64,000 bases of DNA from Brevibacillus choshinensis (lineage in GTDB: Bacteria > Bacillota > Bacilli > Brevibacillales > Brevibacillaceae), in NCBI RefSeq assembly GCF_001420695.1, contig NZ_LJJB01000007.1, positions 2,068,143 to 2,132,142 on the forward strand. Reading direction: 5' to 3'. How positions within the stretch are numbered: position 1 is the first letter of the stretch; the number at the start of each line of letters is the position of its first letter. Positions 8,851-17,278 of the stretch are shown in pieces. Both the position numbers and the translations under genes were made by a program. The notes beneath the pieces were generated by a model. The model ran no database searches. It was given only the letters and a program-made list of their open reading frames with translations, and was not told the DNA's origin.

Positions 8851-9339
8851 TTAGCCTGCTATTTTTTCAGAATCCCGCATAACCTTGTTTCTCAGAGGAA
8901 ACGCAAAATAATCTGCCCATTTTCTTTCCACACGTTCAGCAATAAATAAAACCAGCATTAAACCAAGCAAGACACCACACACCGACAAGGGAATAAACCA
9001 ATGATTGCTAGAATGTGAGAAGAACGGTATAAGCGAGACAGCCACAATAGGTGGCGCATTCCACTTACAGGTAGTGACCAGCCACATCGTAATGAGTACA
9101 TTGACGAATAACGAAATGGGACTCGGATAAATGAAAAAGAACAGGGTGCCCATCGCCGAGGAAATAAACGCACCCAATGTAATTTTACTAATTTCCGAAA
9201 ACCGCAGGGCTCGCGAGACAAAGAGAAAACTGAATGCCCCAACCGTAGGGAAAAATAACGTATCTAGGTAAGGAAATTGCAAGGAAAGCCAATAAATTAG
9301 CATGATATAGATGCAAATCACGATCATTTTAAAATTCAT
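8851..9339 (-). CDS. HPP-family-like integral membrane protein
   Basis: A 162-residue protein with about five hydrophobic segments. It carries the Pro-rich loops (FPTVGAFSF, WNAPPIVAVSLIPFFSH, NHWFIPLSV) seen in HPP-type membrane proteins. I prefer ATG 9339, which has GGCGGTG upstream; an upstream TTG at 9375 has no site. HPP proteins have been linked to nitrite transport in some bacteria and plastids, but the role here is unknown. Confidence 0.6.
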   Translation of the reverse strand: MNFKMIVICIYIMLIYWLSLQFPYLDTLFFPTVGAFSFLFVSRALRFSEISKITLGAFISSAMGTLFFFIYPSPISLFVNVLITMWLVTTCKWNAPPIVAVSLIPFFSHSSNHWFIPLSVCGVLLGLMLVLFIAERVERKWADYFAFPLRNKVMRDSEKIAG

Positions 9340-9443
9340 TTTCAAGATTTCACCGCCAATAAAACTCTTCTTCAAGCATGCTACATTCTATTAAGTTTAA
9401 GCGGGAATGTCAATCCGCTGATAGATTCCCGTAACGCAGAGCA

Positions 9444-9637
9444 ATGGAACTCATCTTTTGTAGAGCCGCATTCTGGCAGGATGCTCCTCTGGTCAACAAG
9501 CTACTGGAAATTCCAACACAAGTGTAACTTCCAACACAAGTGTAACTTCCAACACAAGTGTAACTTCCAACGAAAGTGGCACCCTCGTAATTGTGCGTCA
9601 GTGGTGGGAGCTTCACAGGCAACCGATTTTGTCATGA
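9444..9637 (+). pseudogene. Lipoprotein gene remnant with NTSVTS repeats
   Basis: In one plus-strand frame the sequence reads ILAGCSSGQQATGNS, a textbook lipobox (Cys codon at 9482-9484), then three NTSVTS repeats and ESGTLVIVRQ before a stop at 9635. The expected signal-peptide start lies one base out of frame: ATG at 9444 gives MELIFCRAA, and the lipobox frame has a TAG upstream. So the 5' end is frameshifted and the body is cut short. The linker followed by GTLVIV resembles the start of an ABC binding lipoprotein, but that family call is tentative. From 9638 to 9854 I see only weak coding texture in mixed frames. Confidence 0.5.
9511..9582 (+). repeat. 18-bp tandem repeat, three perfect copies plus one diverged
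   Basis: TTCCAACACAAGTGTAAC occurs head-to-tail at 9511, 9529 and 9547, with a decayed fourth copy at 9565. The unit is a multiple of three and encodes a Ser/Thr linker (NTSVTS) in the lipoprotein frame. Confidence 0.95.
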
Positions 9638-9854
9638 TCAAAGAAGTAACGGCCATGAACCATACAACGACTTGCATCTCTTTGAAGTATCCCTTCGTCC
9701 CTCTGCTTTCCGTCCTTGCCACTACAGAGGTTCGATGCAAGCTGCTCCACAGAAGTCATTGCCAGAGGAAGCAAACGCCAAGCGGTCATGCATAAAGGCA
9801 CGGTGGTGGCAGGAACTTTTTCCAACGATTCGAAACAATTATGAAAAAAAACCA

Positions 9855-9883
9855 AAACCACCACGAAAAAACCGTGGTGGTTT
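9855..9883. terminator. Hairpin terminator of the YczE-like gene
   Basis: AAACCACCACG (9855-9865) pairs with CGTGGTGGTTT (9873-9883), just past the stop of the minus-strand gene at 9891. A-rich sequence to the left gives a T-run on that strand. Confidence 0.85.
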
Positions 9884-9890
9884 GCCATAT

Positions 9891-10553
9891 CTATTTCGCA
9901 AGTTCTCTTTCTGGTGCTGTTACACCACCACCATACAGCTTCTTCATCACACGCTCCCAAAACGGGATAAAACGTTTGATCAACGGTCCAATCGAGAAAG
10001 CCGTGACAAGAGTCCCTACAGAAACAGGGCCACCGAGCAAAAAGCCTAACAATGTAACCGTACACTCAATTCCGATCCTGACTTTGCTAATATCCCATCC
10101 TGTACGTTCGTGCAAAGCCAGCATAAAACTGTCGCGTGGTCCTGCCCCTAAGCGCGGAGAGATGTACATCCCCGTACCAAACGTATAGATCAGAAGACCA
10201 GCTGCGAATAAAACCATTCGCTCCACCACTGTGCTGCCGACTGGAATCCACCCAAGCCACATGAACAAATCAATAAACAATCCGAAGAAAAACATGTTTA
10301 GAAACATTCCTACGCTTGGCTTGATTTTGCCGATGACATAGGAAGAGACAATAATCATTAATCCGACGATCTGTGACCATGTACCGATGGTCAATCCAAA
10401 TGTTTTCTGTAGCCCGATATGCAAGGTATCCCATGGTGCTACACCTAAATTGGCCTCAATCATCGTTCCGATTCCAAAACCCATTACAGCTAAGCCCAGC
10501 ATGAATACGCTGTACTGAATGACTACCGGGTGTAGCGTGTACTTTTTTCCCAT
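9891..10553 (-). CDS. YczE/YyaS/YitT family membrane protein
   Basis: A 220-residue protein with five hydrophobic segments. It carries the YczE-type repeated motif: MIEANLGVAPWDTLHIGL in the first half and MYISPRLGAGPRDSFMLAL in the second, an internal duplication typical of the family. In Bacillus, YczE affects lipopeptide production through an unknown route; no function is proven here. The start has AGGGGG directly upstream, after a leader with three hairpins (10569-10637). Confidence 0.85.
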   Translation of the reverse strand: MGKKYTLHPVVIQYSVFMLGLAVMGFGIGTMIEANLGVAPWDTLHIGLQKTFGLTIGTWSQIVGLMIIVSSYVIGKIKPSVGMFLNMFFFGLFIDLFMWLGWIPVGSTVVERMVLFAAGLLIYTFGTGMYISPRLGAGPRDSFMLALHERTGWDISKVRIGIECTVTLLGFLLGGPVSVGTLVTAFSIGPLIKRFIPFWERVMKKLYGGGVTAPERELAK

Positions 10554-10568
10554 TGTTTGTTCCCCCTA

Positions 10569-10637
10569 AGGGACGTAGCCCTTTTCTGTTGTCCTGTTTC
10601 AGGACGCGACAGGGGGTGATTGAGCGAATGCTCCCCA
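10569..10637 (-). promoter_or_regulatory. Structured 5' leader with three consecutive hairpins
   Basis: Ahead of the YczE-like gene, the minus-strand RNA would fold, in 5'-to-3' order, as GGGGAGC..GCTC..CCC (10614-10637), GTCCTG-loop-CAGGAC (10592-10606, perfect 6-bp stem), and AAGGG-6nt-CCCTT (10569-10584). The last stem sits next to the ribosome site. I recognise no known riboswitch class; the arrangement suggests a regulated leader. Confidence 0.45.
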
Positions 10638-10791
10638 ACATCTAACCATCACAGACACCTTCTTTCATGACCGTTGAATCCTCTACTTGAGTTCCAATCA
10701 TTGTCGTACAATTCACTCCACTTGTCTATCTATTCTGCAATTTTTCAAATACTTTCATGGCCTGCTCAGCTGTTGGAACGGTACGTACATT

Positions 10792-11481
10792 CTATTCTGC
10801 GAATTCTTGGGCAATTGGAAGCGAGCTCTTTTGGATCTCGTCAGCGGCTGCCTTAACGTCATAAGACGTCCTGCGAAACTCATGTCCATTTGGTCCAATC
10901 AACAACCAGTAGGCTCCTGGCTCGTCAGCGTAGGGCATGCCCACACTTCCTGCATTCAGAATACGGACATGACCCACTTCCAGCTCAAATTGGATATGCG
11001 TATGCCCACAGATGACGGTATTTTGCTTTACGTCACGAAAGATCTCATCGAGTCTATTCTGTAAGGTAAGCGGGGTGAAAATTTCCTCATCACTATCCGG
11101 AGTCGCATGACAAAAGAGCACTTCCCCTAACCCTTCTACCGAATGAGTGCTATGTGCAGGTAATTGGCTTAGAAAATCACGATGCGAGGATTGTAATTGC
11201 TTCGCTACCCACTCCGTCGTTTCACGTCCTTTCTCAGACATTTCAGGACGAAGAGGACTACCTTCGTACGCAGTGACGACTTCACGATCGCAATTGCCAC
11301 GAATGAATCGGATGGGCGTCTTTACCTGAAAGAGCCGCTCAAGTGTCTCCACGGGCATCGGTCCAGAGATGATATCTCCTCCGATTACGATCAAATCTGG
11401 TGCAACTTCCTCCAGCTCATTCAGAACCGCATGTAACGCAGGCAAATTTCCGTGAATATCATAAAGCGCTGCCATTTTCAT
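10792..11481 (-). CDS. Metallophosphoesterase family protein
   Basis: A 229-residue calcineurin-like phosphoesterase. The di-metal motifs are present: D-I-H-G-N near residue 8, GGDII (family GD-x-x), GNCD (family GNHD, with Cys in place of His), HATP, and GHTH followed by N-A-G-S-V-G. The His-to-Cys change in the third motif is common in the YfcE/'CGNCD' subgroup, which acts on small phosphodiesters or nucleotides. I chose ATG 11481, which has AAAGGAG 10 bases upstream. The substrate is unknown. The gap 10638-10791 holds no gene. Confidence 0.88.
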   Translation of the reverse strand: MKMAALYDIHGNLPALHAVLNELEEVAPDLIVIGGDIISGPMPVETLERLFQVKTPIRFIRGNCDREVVTAYEGSPLRPEMSEKGRETTEWVAKQLQSSHRDFLSQLPAHSTHSVEGLGEVLFCHATPDSDEEIFTPLTLQNRLDEIFRDVKQNTVICGHTHIQFELEVGHVRILNAGSVGMPYADEPGAYWLLIGPNGHEFRRTSYDVKAAADEIQKSSLPIAQEFAE

Positions 11482-11659
11482 ATCGTGTTCACTCCTTTGG
11501 ATACCAGATTTCATCGCGATTTCAGTCGCTCACATTGTAGCAAATATTAGGAATTTTTACCATTTTCACAATGAATGAAAGGGCCCTATTCAAGGGGATT
11601 TTACAGGGCATAAGAAGGCCTATCTTTCCACAACCTACCTATCAAGGAGGTGGATAGAA

Positions 11660-11818
11660 ATGGACGTTAAAAAACGGGAATCCCAGCATGAGCCAACTGT
11701 AGCCCCTAGCATGAATGGTCATGATCCGCTCGAAGAAGAAGCAAGGTCGGAAGAGATAGAAACCGGCGAATACACATCCGTAACCAAGCTATTTCTCGAT
11801 CGCACCCCGGAAGACTAG
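11660..11818 (+). CDS. Small acidic protein, 52 aa
   Basis: A short frame has an excellent AAGGAGGTGG 8 bases before its ATG and a good terminator after it, both strong signs of a real gene. The product is hydrophilic and acidic (HDPLEEEARSEEIETGEY) and ends VTKLFLDRTPED. It has no membrane segment, cysteine or recognisable domain. The function is unknown. Confidence 0.65.
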   Translation: MDVKKRESQHEPTVAPSMNGHDPLEEEARSEEIETGEYTSVTKLFLDRTPED

Positions 11819-11880
11819 GAACGGGAGATTGTAAGGGAACGAACAGCAGTCCTAATAGCCATTGGTTTACACCAAAAGAA

Positions 11881-11902
11881 AACCACCTACGAGGTGGTTT
11901 TT
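11881..11902 (+). terminator. Hairpin terminator
   Basis: AACCACCT (11881-11888), a 3-base loop, AGGTGGTT (11892-11899), then a T-run. It ends the 52-aa gene. Confidence 0.85.
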
Positions 11903-12024
11903 GTACAATCGATCACTAGTGTTTACTTCGCCATTTTTGTCGCCTGTGTTGCTTACCTTTGGTCGATAGTGAATGGCCCTTTCCAATTCCCTTTGATCGT
12001 GTCAATTCGAATGGCATTTATCAT

Positions 12025-12402
12025 TTACAGCTTGATTATCTTCGGCAATTTTTCTCCACTGTCTACAAAGGCAATGACGCCTTCCGGTTTGTCCCGCTAT
12101 GTCGTACGTTGAGTTTTCTACCTGTTCTCCATCTACCTTTCCATCCGTACGCACTTCCAATCCAGTCGTATCGAACTTGAACGGTACAAGTCTTGTTCTT
12201 TCATCTGAGGGCCCCCTGAAATTGTAATTGTATACACCTTGTATTGGCTCTCTGGATGAAGAAGGTTCATTTTTTGTGGGTTGTAATGGATTTTTTTGTT
12301 TCCAAAATGTTGATCAGGTGCAGTAATATTTCCTTCATACAAGCACCCGCTCAAGTGTTTAAGCATAGGCTCATAATGGGTGTATCCGCCTATTTTCGCC
12401 AA
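12025..12402 (-). pseudogene. Frameshifted gene of unknown family
   Basis: Three reading frames join into one plausible protein. From 12402 the frame encodes about 70 residues ending GGPQMKEQDL. The next frame continues VPFKFDTTGLEVRTDGKVDG...YDIAGQTG. A third gives GVIAFVDSGEKLPKIIKL and a TAA at 12025-12027. Each section is well-formed globular protein text, and the joins need only single-base indels near 12185 and 12083. No family is recognised. The stretch 11903-12024 downstream holds only short frames. Confidence 0.55.
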
Positions 12403-12472
12403 GATAGAACTTATTTTGACTGTACTTCCTCCTTATTCTCTATTTATTCTTGTTCGGAAAGGAATTGTATCC

Positions 12473-13318
12473 ATGTCTTTCTCCGATAAAAATAATATTT
12501 TTAATAGTAAAACTGCCATATTACTTGCTGCGATGAGCTATCAGACATATCCATTATATTTCGAGGGAAGTCTTATCTTGCCTCAAGGATTTAAACTTCA
12601 ATATACCATCCGTGCTTTTGCTGATGTAGAGAATCCTACGGAAAATGTAATTGGTTTTATAGCAGAGTCAAAAGATCTAATCGTATTAGCGTTTAGGGGT
12701 TACGCTGCTTATCCTGCGGACCTTTTAGCAGCCTATGACATCATTCAAGTACCCTATCCTTTCGTTGAAAACGGGGGCAAAACCTCTCGCGGGTTTACAT
12801 GTCTTTATCAATCAACGAGGAAAAAATTAATCAGAAAATTGAATAATTTTTCCGCATCAAAAAAGCTGTTTGTTACGGGCCACAACTATGGAGGAGCACT
12901 GGCAGTGTTAGCTTCCCTCGATATTGCGGTAAACACTAAGTTCGAGAATCCCATCATATATACTTATGGTAGTCCTCGTATTGGAGACCCCGGCTTTGCT
13001 ATCCGCTTCAACCAAGTAGTAAAAAATAGTATACGAATCGTAAATATCCATGACCCTTATCCTACTTTCCCAGCTCAAAAGTATCCGCCTCCATTTACAG
13101 AGGAAGGTTTAACCTATCAACATGTAAAAACAAAGTTTCCTATCTCTTTTCAACTGAATAATACTTCTCGTAACGATGGGATCGCCTGTTATTTTAAAAA
13201 CATCCGTCCACTTAATCCGGATTTTGCCCAATCATTATGCAATGAAAATCCTGGTTTTTGTCCCGATGCCGAAATGTGTTTTCCGTTTCAAGACACATGT
13301 AAGCCTCCGAAGCCTTGA
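12473..13318 (+). CDS. Class 3 lipase-like protein with lost catalytic residues
   Basis: A 281-residue protein of the Lipase_3 fold, collinear with its downstream neighbour. ATG 12473 has AAAGGA 9 bases upstream. The nucleophile elbow reads G-H-N-Y-G-G, so the catalytic Ser is Asn138. The FRGT oxyanion motif is FRGY at 75-78. The position matching the catalytic His of the sister protein is Asp235, while Asp194 (HDPYP) remains. The frame is intact throughout and the C-terminal Cys-rich tail (NPGFCPD...CFPF...C) is kept, so selection seems to have preserved a non-lipolytic protein. It has no signal peptide. The gene ends 22 bases before the next start, probably one operon. Confidence 0.8.
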   Translation: MSFSDKNNIFNSKTAILLAAMSYQTYPLYFEGSLILPQGFKLQYTIRAFADVENPTENVIGFIAESKDLIVLAFRGYAAYPADLLAAYDIIQVPYPFVENGGKTSRGFTCLYQSTRKKLIRKLNNFSASKKLFVTGHNYGGALAVLASLDIAVNTKFENPIIYTYGSPRIGDPGFAIRFNQVVKNSIRIVNIHDPYPTFPAQKYPPPFTEEGLTYQHVKTKFPISFQLNNTSRNDGIACYFKNIRPLNPDFAQSLCNENPGFCPDAEMCFPFQDTCKPPKP

Positions 13319-13340
13319 AGATAAGAAAGGAGATACATCG

Positions 13341-14183
13341 ATGGATAAGGCAGGAATAGCTACTATTTATAATCCTGACGATGCGATATTGCTTTCGGCC
13401 ACGCTTTATCAGTCCTACCAGCTTTTTGAGTCGGGTTCGCTTGACTTGCCAAAAGGATATAGCCTTCGATTTACGATTCGCGCGCTTGCTGGTGTAGAGG
13501 AACCGGAATCGGAGGTATTTGGTTTTATCGCAGAGTCACAGCATAATATCATTGTAGCTTTTCGAGGAACCCGAACATTTAACGACAATGAGTCAGACCA
13601 AGATTTATATCAAGTGCCCTATCCTTTTGTCAAAAATTCAGGAAAAACCCATCGCGGGTTTACATGCATTTATCAATCGACGAGAAACACTTTGATCAGA
13701 GAACTAAAAAAACTTTCCTCTTCAAAAAGGCTTTTCGTAGCTGGACACAGTTTAGGAGGAGGTATAGCCGTATTAGCTGCTTTGGATTTTGCAATGAACA
13801 CCAAGTTTAAAAATCCTTTCGTTTACACTTATGGCAGCCCACGTGTTGCAGACCCTGTCTTTACTTCCCGGTTCAACCAAACCGTAAAGAATAGTATTCG
13901 TATTTTCAATGTCCATGACATAATTCCTACGTTACCGGATCAAGTGTATCTTCCTCCATTTACAAAGAATGGAATATATTATCGACATGTAAATACGAAG
14001 TATCCATTATCATTCCAGCTGAACAGCTTAGCCGTTCGCAATCATGAAATTGTCTGCTATTTTAAATATCTTAGTCAACAGAATCCTGATTTTACTGACG
14101 CTTTATGTGCTGATAACCCTGGATTTTGTCCCGATACGGGATTATGCGTTCCGTTTATAGGGATCTGTAGTGAGTTACGCTAG
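13341..14183 (+). CDS. Class 3 (Lipase_3) alpha/beta hydrolase
   Basis: A 280-residue predicted lipase/esterase with G-H-S-L-G-G (Ser137), Asp193 in HDIIPTLP and a His235-x5-YF end motif, which together form the Ser-Asp-His triad. FRGT at 74-77 is intact. ATG 13341 has AGAAAGGAG 8 bases upstream. It is a tandem copy of the preceding gene, similar from residue 10 to the Cys-rich tail (NPGFCPDTGLCVPF...C). No signal peptide is visible, so the site of action is unclear. No clear terminator follows; 14184-14325 has no gene. Confidence 0.85.
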   Translation: MDKAGIATIYNPDDAILLSATLYQSYQLFESGSLDLPKGYSLRFTIRALAGVEEPESEVFGFIAESQHNIIVAFRGTRTFNDNESDQDLYQVPYPFVKNSGKTHRGFTCIYQSTRNTLIRELKKLSSSKRLFVAGHSLGGGIAVLAALDFAMNTKFKNPFVYTYGSPRVADPVFTSRFNQTVKNSIRIFNVHDIIPTLPDQVYLPPFTKNGIYYRHVNTKYPLSFQLNSLAVRNHEIVCYFKYLSQQNPDFTDALCADNPGFCPDTGLCVPFIGICSELR

Positions 14184-14325
14184 AAATGTTTCGCCGCGCT
14201 TTTGATCATATATCCTGAACCACTTCTCTGATGAGTGTTCCGTTTAAGTTGCTAACAGGTTCAAATACCTTCTGAACATATCGCGGAGTTGTTTTCACTG
14301 CTCTTTTAACAACATAGATATTATT

Positions 14326-14694
14326 TTATTTCACGATAAAACGATACGCTGTTGAAGCAGTTCCTCCTCTTTGATCACTTGCTGTGACTATTATCGTAAC
14401 TTTCCCCGTCTTTTGAGCCATTACTTTAATTATACTGCCTTCAACTTCAACTTTTGCTACCGACTGACTTTGCGACAATGCAGAAAAAACTAATTCATCT
14501 CCATCAACATCTGAAAAGACATCCCTAACATCTATTTCATACTCAGCCCATGGAACTATCGTCTCTGGATCTGGCATCTCTTCTCGTAACTCAGGAGGAT
14601 GGTTTATTTCTGATGCTGACTCTAATATCTCACCATTCATTAAGAATCCAGTCATTGTTACGACTATAGCTTTTGATAGTATCCATAATTGCAT
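14326..14694 (-). CDS. Small secreted protein with cadherin/Ig-like domain
   Basis: A 122-residue product starting at ATG 14694 with GGAG 9 bases upstream. Residues 1-25 form a signal-like hydrophobic start (KAIVVTMTGFLM). The rest is a single beta-sandwich of the dystroglycan/cadherin-like type: NHPPE lead-in, VRDVFSDVDGDELVFSA, then TASDQRGGTASTAYRF. Such domains usually occur as repeats in large adhesins; here one domain stands alone. It lies in a patch of decayed genes and may be the survivor of a larger protein. Confidence 0.55.
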   Translation of the reverse strand: MQLWILSKAIVVTMTGFLMNGEILESASEINHPPELREEMPDPETIVPWAEYEIDVRDVFSDVDGDELVFSALSQSQSVAKVEVEGSIIKVMAQKTGKVTIIVTASDQRGGTASTAYRFIVK

Positions 14695-14787
14695 AAAACA
14701 CCACTCCATTTCTGACAATCTATCCAAGAGTCTATAAATAAATACTGCAAATCTTCCTGGTTAAACCCATGAGTTAAATAAAACCAA

Positions 14788-14933
14788 TTACTTATTTTTT
14801 TCTACAGCTACTCCATGGTCATCTACTTTCATCCATCTGTCTTGAGGCCGTGTATTATGCTGTAAGGTACATGGCCTAATCTTCGATGCTTACTACGTTT
14901 CGCATAATATCCGACATTACTCTTACTTAGTAT
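14788..14933 (-). pseudogene. Short decayed coding remnant
   Basis: On the minus strand, one frame gives YYAKRSKHRRLGHVPYS and a shifted frame continues NTRPQDRWMKVDDHGVAVEK to a TAA at 14788-14790. Both pieces look like genuine protein but are out of frame with each other and lack a start. The family is not recognised. Confidence 0.35.
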
Positions 14934-14999
14934 ATACCTAGCAGTCCATGCGGAGAACCCACCCATTGATTACCGATCCTTTCAAGAGATGAGCAATCA

Positions 15000-15425
15000 T
15001 CAATCGCACACGAAATGTCTGGTAGGCGACGGACCAGGCCTGTATCTGTTGAAATTTGGATTCAATGATGCAAGAGGAAGGAGATTGACACAGGCAGATA
15101 AGCGTAAGATAAACGTAAGAAAAATAGAGGCTGTTCTTGGCGCAGCTCGTGCGTAAGAAAACAGCCACTGTGTTTTTGCATCCAGCATTTGGGGATCACC
15201 GTAAGGATCTAAGACCAGGAGAGGGCCTGTAACATGCCCAAGTCGGTCAAAACTTTCATTGCATAGGAACTCATACAGCTCTTCCTCAAAATGAATAGCA
15301 TCTACTACCTTCATTGTATAAGCGTCAACCCCATTTGAATGCTTACCAATTGGACTGCTGTTCTCGGAAGAATACTCTATTTTTGCGCGATCTCCTACCC
15401 AAATGTCCGCCAATGTGACTTTCAT
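15000..15425 (-). CDS. Hypothetical protein, possibly 3'-damaged
   Basis: The frame starts at ATG 15425, about 11 bases after AAGGGG (a GTG at 15437 is too near the site). The first 90 residues are ordinary globular sequence (ADIWVGDRAKIEYS, VTGPLLVLDPYGD). The remainder, from about residue 95, changes to Arg/Pro/Leu-rich text unlike a folded domain, and another frame is equally open there. A frameshift near 15150 is therefore likely. No family is recognised. Confidence 0.4.
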   Translation of the reverse strand: MKVTLADIWVGDRAKIEYSSENSSPIGKHSNGVDAYTMKVVDAIHFEEELYEFLCNESFDRLGHVTGPLLVLDPYGDPQMLDAKTQWLFSYARAAPRTASIFLTFILRLSACVNLLPLASLNPNFNRYRPGPSPTRHFVCD

Positions 15426-15598
15426 AAGAAAATGCACCCCTTAAAAGCACATCGAATTTCCCTAGAGGGTGTACTCATAAACACTAGGGTGTTTTTCCAA
15501 TGTCCATTTTAAGGAGTGCACTTCATTTCCATAGGATTTGTCTACTTTAAGGGTGTCCTTCACACAAAGAGCGGCTTCCCCATTTTTTTATGTCCGTC

Positions 15599-17185
15599 TT
15601 ACTCCACCGATACATTCCAGAAAGAGATATCGTAAAAGTACTTATACCCTTTGACATTGTTACGATATGCCAGCAATCCAAACATGTCACCCAGCTTGAT
15701 CACGGGCACATCCTCCCAGAACAACGCCTGAATCTCCTTAAAAATCTCCTTTTGCTCGGAAGCCTCATTTGACAGGCGGTATTTGTCCAGCAATTGATCC
15801 ATTTTGGGATCGTTAAACTGACCGACGAACTTGTTACGGGAGTCGAGAAAAATAGGTTGTGTCGGATTCATATAGATAGGAAAGTACGTGAAGTACATCT
15901 CCCAGCCCTTTTCTTCTTTGGTTTTGCGCTGAAGAGTCGGGAAGTCGTAAATCTCCAGGTTCACGTTAATGCCCATCTTCTCCATTTGGGCTTTCACCAC
16001 AACGGCTGTCTTGTATAAGAACTCGTAATCACGCGTGCCAAGGATCGTGACGGTCTGTCCCTGATAGCCTGCTTCCGCTAACAGCTTTTTCGCCTTATCG
16101 AGGTTTTTCTGGTTGTAGTTCTCTTTGCCCGCATCCACATACAGCGACTGTTCTTGATACATCAAGCCGTGATCCACTCGGTAAAAATCCGGGTTTCCTG
16201 TTGCTGCCATCATGATTTCGTCCAGATCCAGCCCGGCATTAACTGCCTGACGTGCTTTGATGTTGGAGAAAACATCGCTTTTCGTATTAAATACGATCCC
16301 ATTCCAACGACGCGGTTTGGAGATCATCGTCTCAATGTTGGGGTCTTCTTTCAACTTATTATAGTTATCGATCGGAATATCGTCGGCGAAATCATATTCG
16401 CCCGATTGCAAACCAGCAACCCGTGTTGCTGCATCTGTAACGGGAATAAAGTAAAGGTCGTCCACCGATACTTCTTTCTTACCCGCGCGACCGCTCGTTG
16501 CCTGCTCTGATGGTTTGTAGTCGGAAAATTTCTGCAAATGGATGTATTGGTCTTGCTTCCATTCCACGAATTTGAACGGGCCAGAACCGATATACTCTTT
16601 TACGCCTTTCTCATCAGCTGCTTCAATTACTTCTTTTGGCATGATCATCGCCCCTTGCTGTGGGAACGCCAACGAAGACAATATAAAAGCGCTTGATGGA
16701 CTGTCATTCCCCAATGCGATTTCCACGGTTTGCGCATCCTTCGCGGTGACCTTCGCCTTGGTTAACGCTGCTCGCCCGTTGTTGGAAAGCTCTTTCCATC
16801 TAGTGAGGGAAGCCACAACGTCTTCGGCTGTTACCTCTTTGCCATTGTGGAATTTCAGCCCTTCTCGCAGCGGGAATGTAATGGTTTTGCCGTCCTGGCT
16901 GACATCGATAGATTTTGCCATCATCGGAGCAACTTGATAGTTTTCATCCATTGTTACGAGCGATTCGAAGATATTCCATGAAATCTGCACAGCGGCAACC
17001 GTTGTCGTCTTCAGCAAATCCAGTGTCGGCGGTGCTGTTGAGGTTGCGACCCGCAATTCCTTCTTGCCTTCCGTCTTGCCATCGCCAGACGGAGTGTCCG
17101 ACGGTGATGACGTCGAAGAGGAACATCCGATCAGGGATAAAAGCATTGCCACTATAAGGAAAATCGCTATACGATTTCTTTTCAT
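15599..17185 (-). CDS. Peptide ABC transporter substrate-binding lipoprotein (operon 1)
   Basis: A 528-residue family-5 binding protein (DppA/OppA type). The signal peptide ends in L-I-G-C with lipid-modified Cys21, followed by a Ser/Thr linker. The family signature is seen in the KTITFPLREGLKFHNGKEVTAEDVVASL segment. It should capture the operon's substrate outside the membrane and deliver it to the permeases at 20490-22374. GGAGGG precedes the ATG by 8 bases. It is the last gene of operon 1, 93 bases after the aminotransferase. The downstream gap to 15425 has no clear terminator. The ligand is inferred to be an N-acyl-D-amino acid or D-residue peptide from the neighbouring D-aminoacylase. 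Confidence 0.9.
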   Translation of the reverse strand: MKRNRIAIFLIVAMLLSLIGCSSSTSSPSDTPSGDGKTEGKKELRVATSTAPPTLDLLKTTTVAAVQISWNIFESLVTMDENYQVAPMMAKSIDVSQDGKTITFPLREGLKFHNGKEVTAEDVVASLTRWKELSNNGRAALTKAKVTAKDAQTVEIALGNDSPSSAFILSSLAFPQQGAMIMPKEVIEAADEKGVKEYIGSGPFKFVEWKQDQYIHLQKFSDYKPSEQATSGRAGKKEVSVDDLYFIPVTDAATRVAGLQSGEYDFADDIPIDNYNKLKEDPNIETMISKPRRWNGIVFNTKSDVFSNIKARQAVNAGLDLDEIMMAATGNPDFYRVDHGLMYQEQSLYVDAGKENYNQKNLDKAKKLLAEAGYQGQTVTILGTRDYEFLYKTAVVVKAQMEKMGINVNLEIYDFPTLQRKTKEEKGWEMYFTYFPIYMNPTQPIFLDSRNKFVGQFNDPKMDQLLDKYRLSNEASEQKEIFKEIQALFWEDVPVIKLGDMFGLLAYRNNVKGYKYFYDISFWNVSVE

Positions 17186-17278
17186 CGCTGAAGCCCTCCA
17201 CTTAGATAAAATTTGTCTTGCCTCTCTTTCTTTTTTTCTACTGCCACGCTTTGTTCATGAACGCCCACGCATCCATTT

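Noticed and set aside
9511-9582. Possible CRISPR or iteron array
   Set aside because: The 18-bp units are directly adjacent with no spacers, only 3-4 copies, and read as a Ser/Thr protein linker in the lipoprotein frame.
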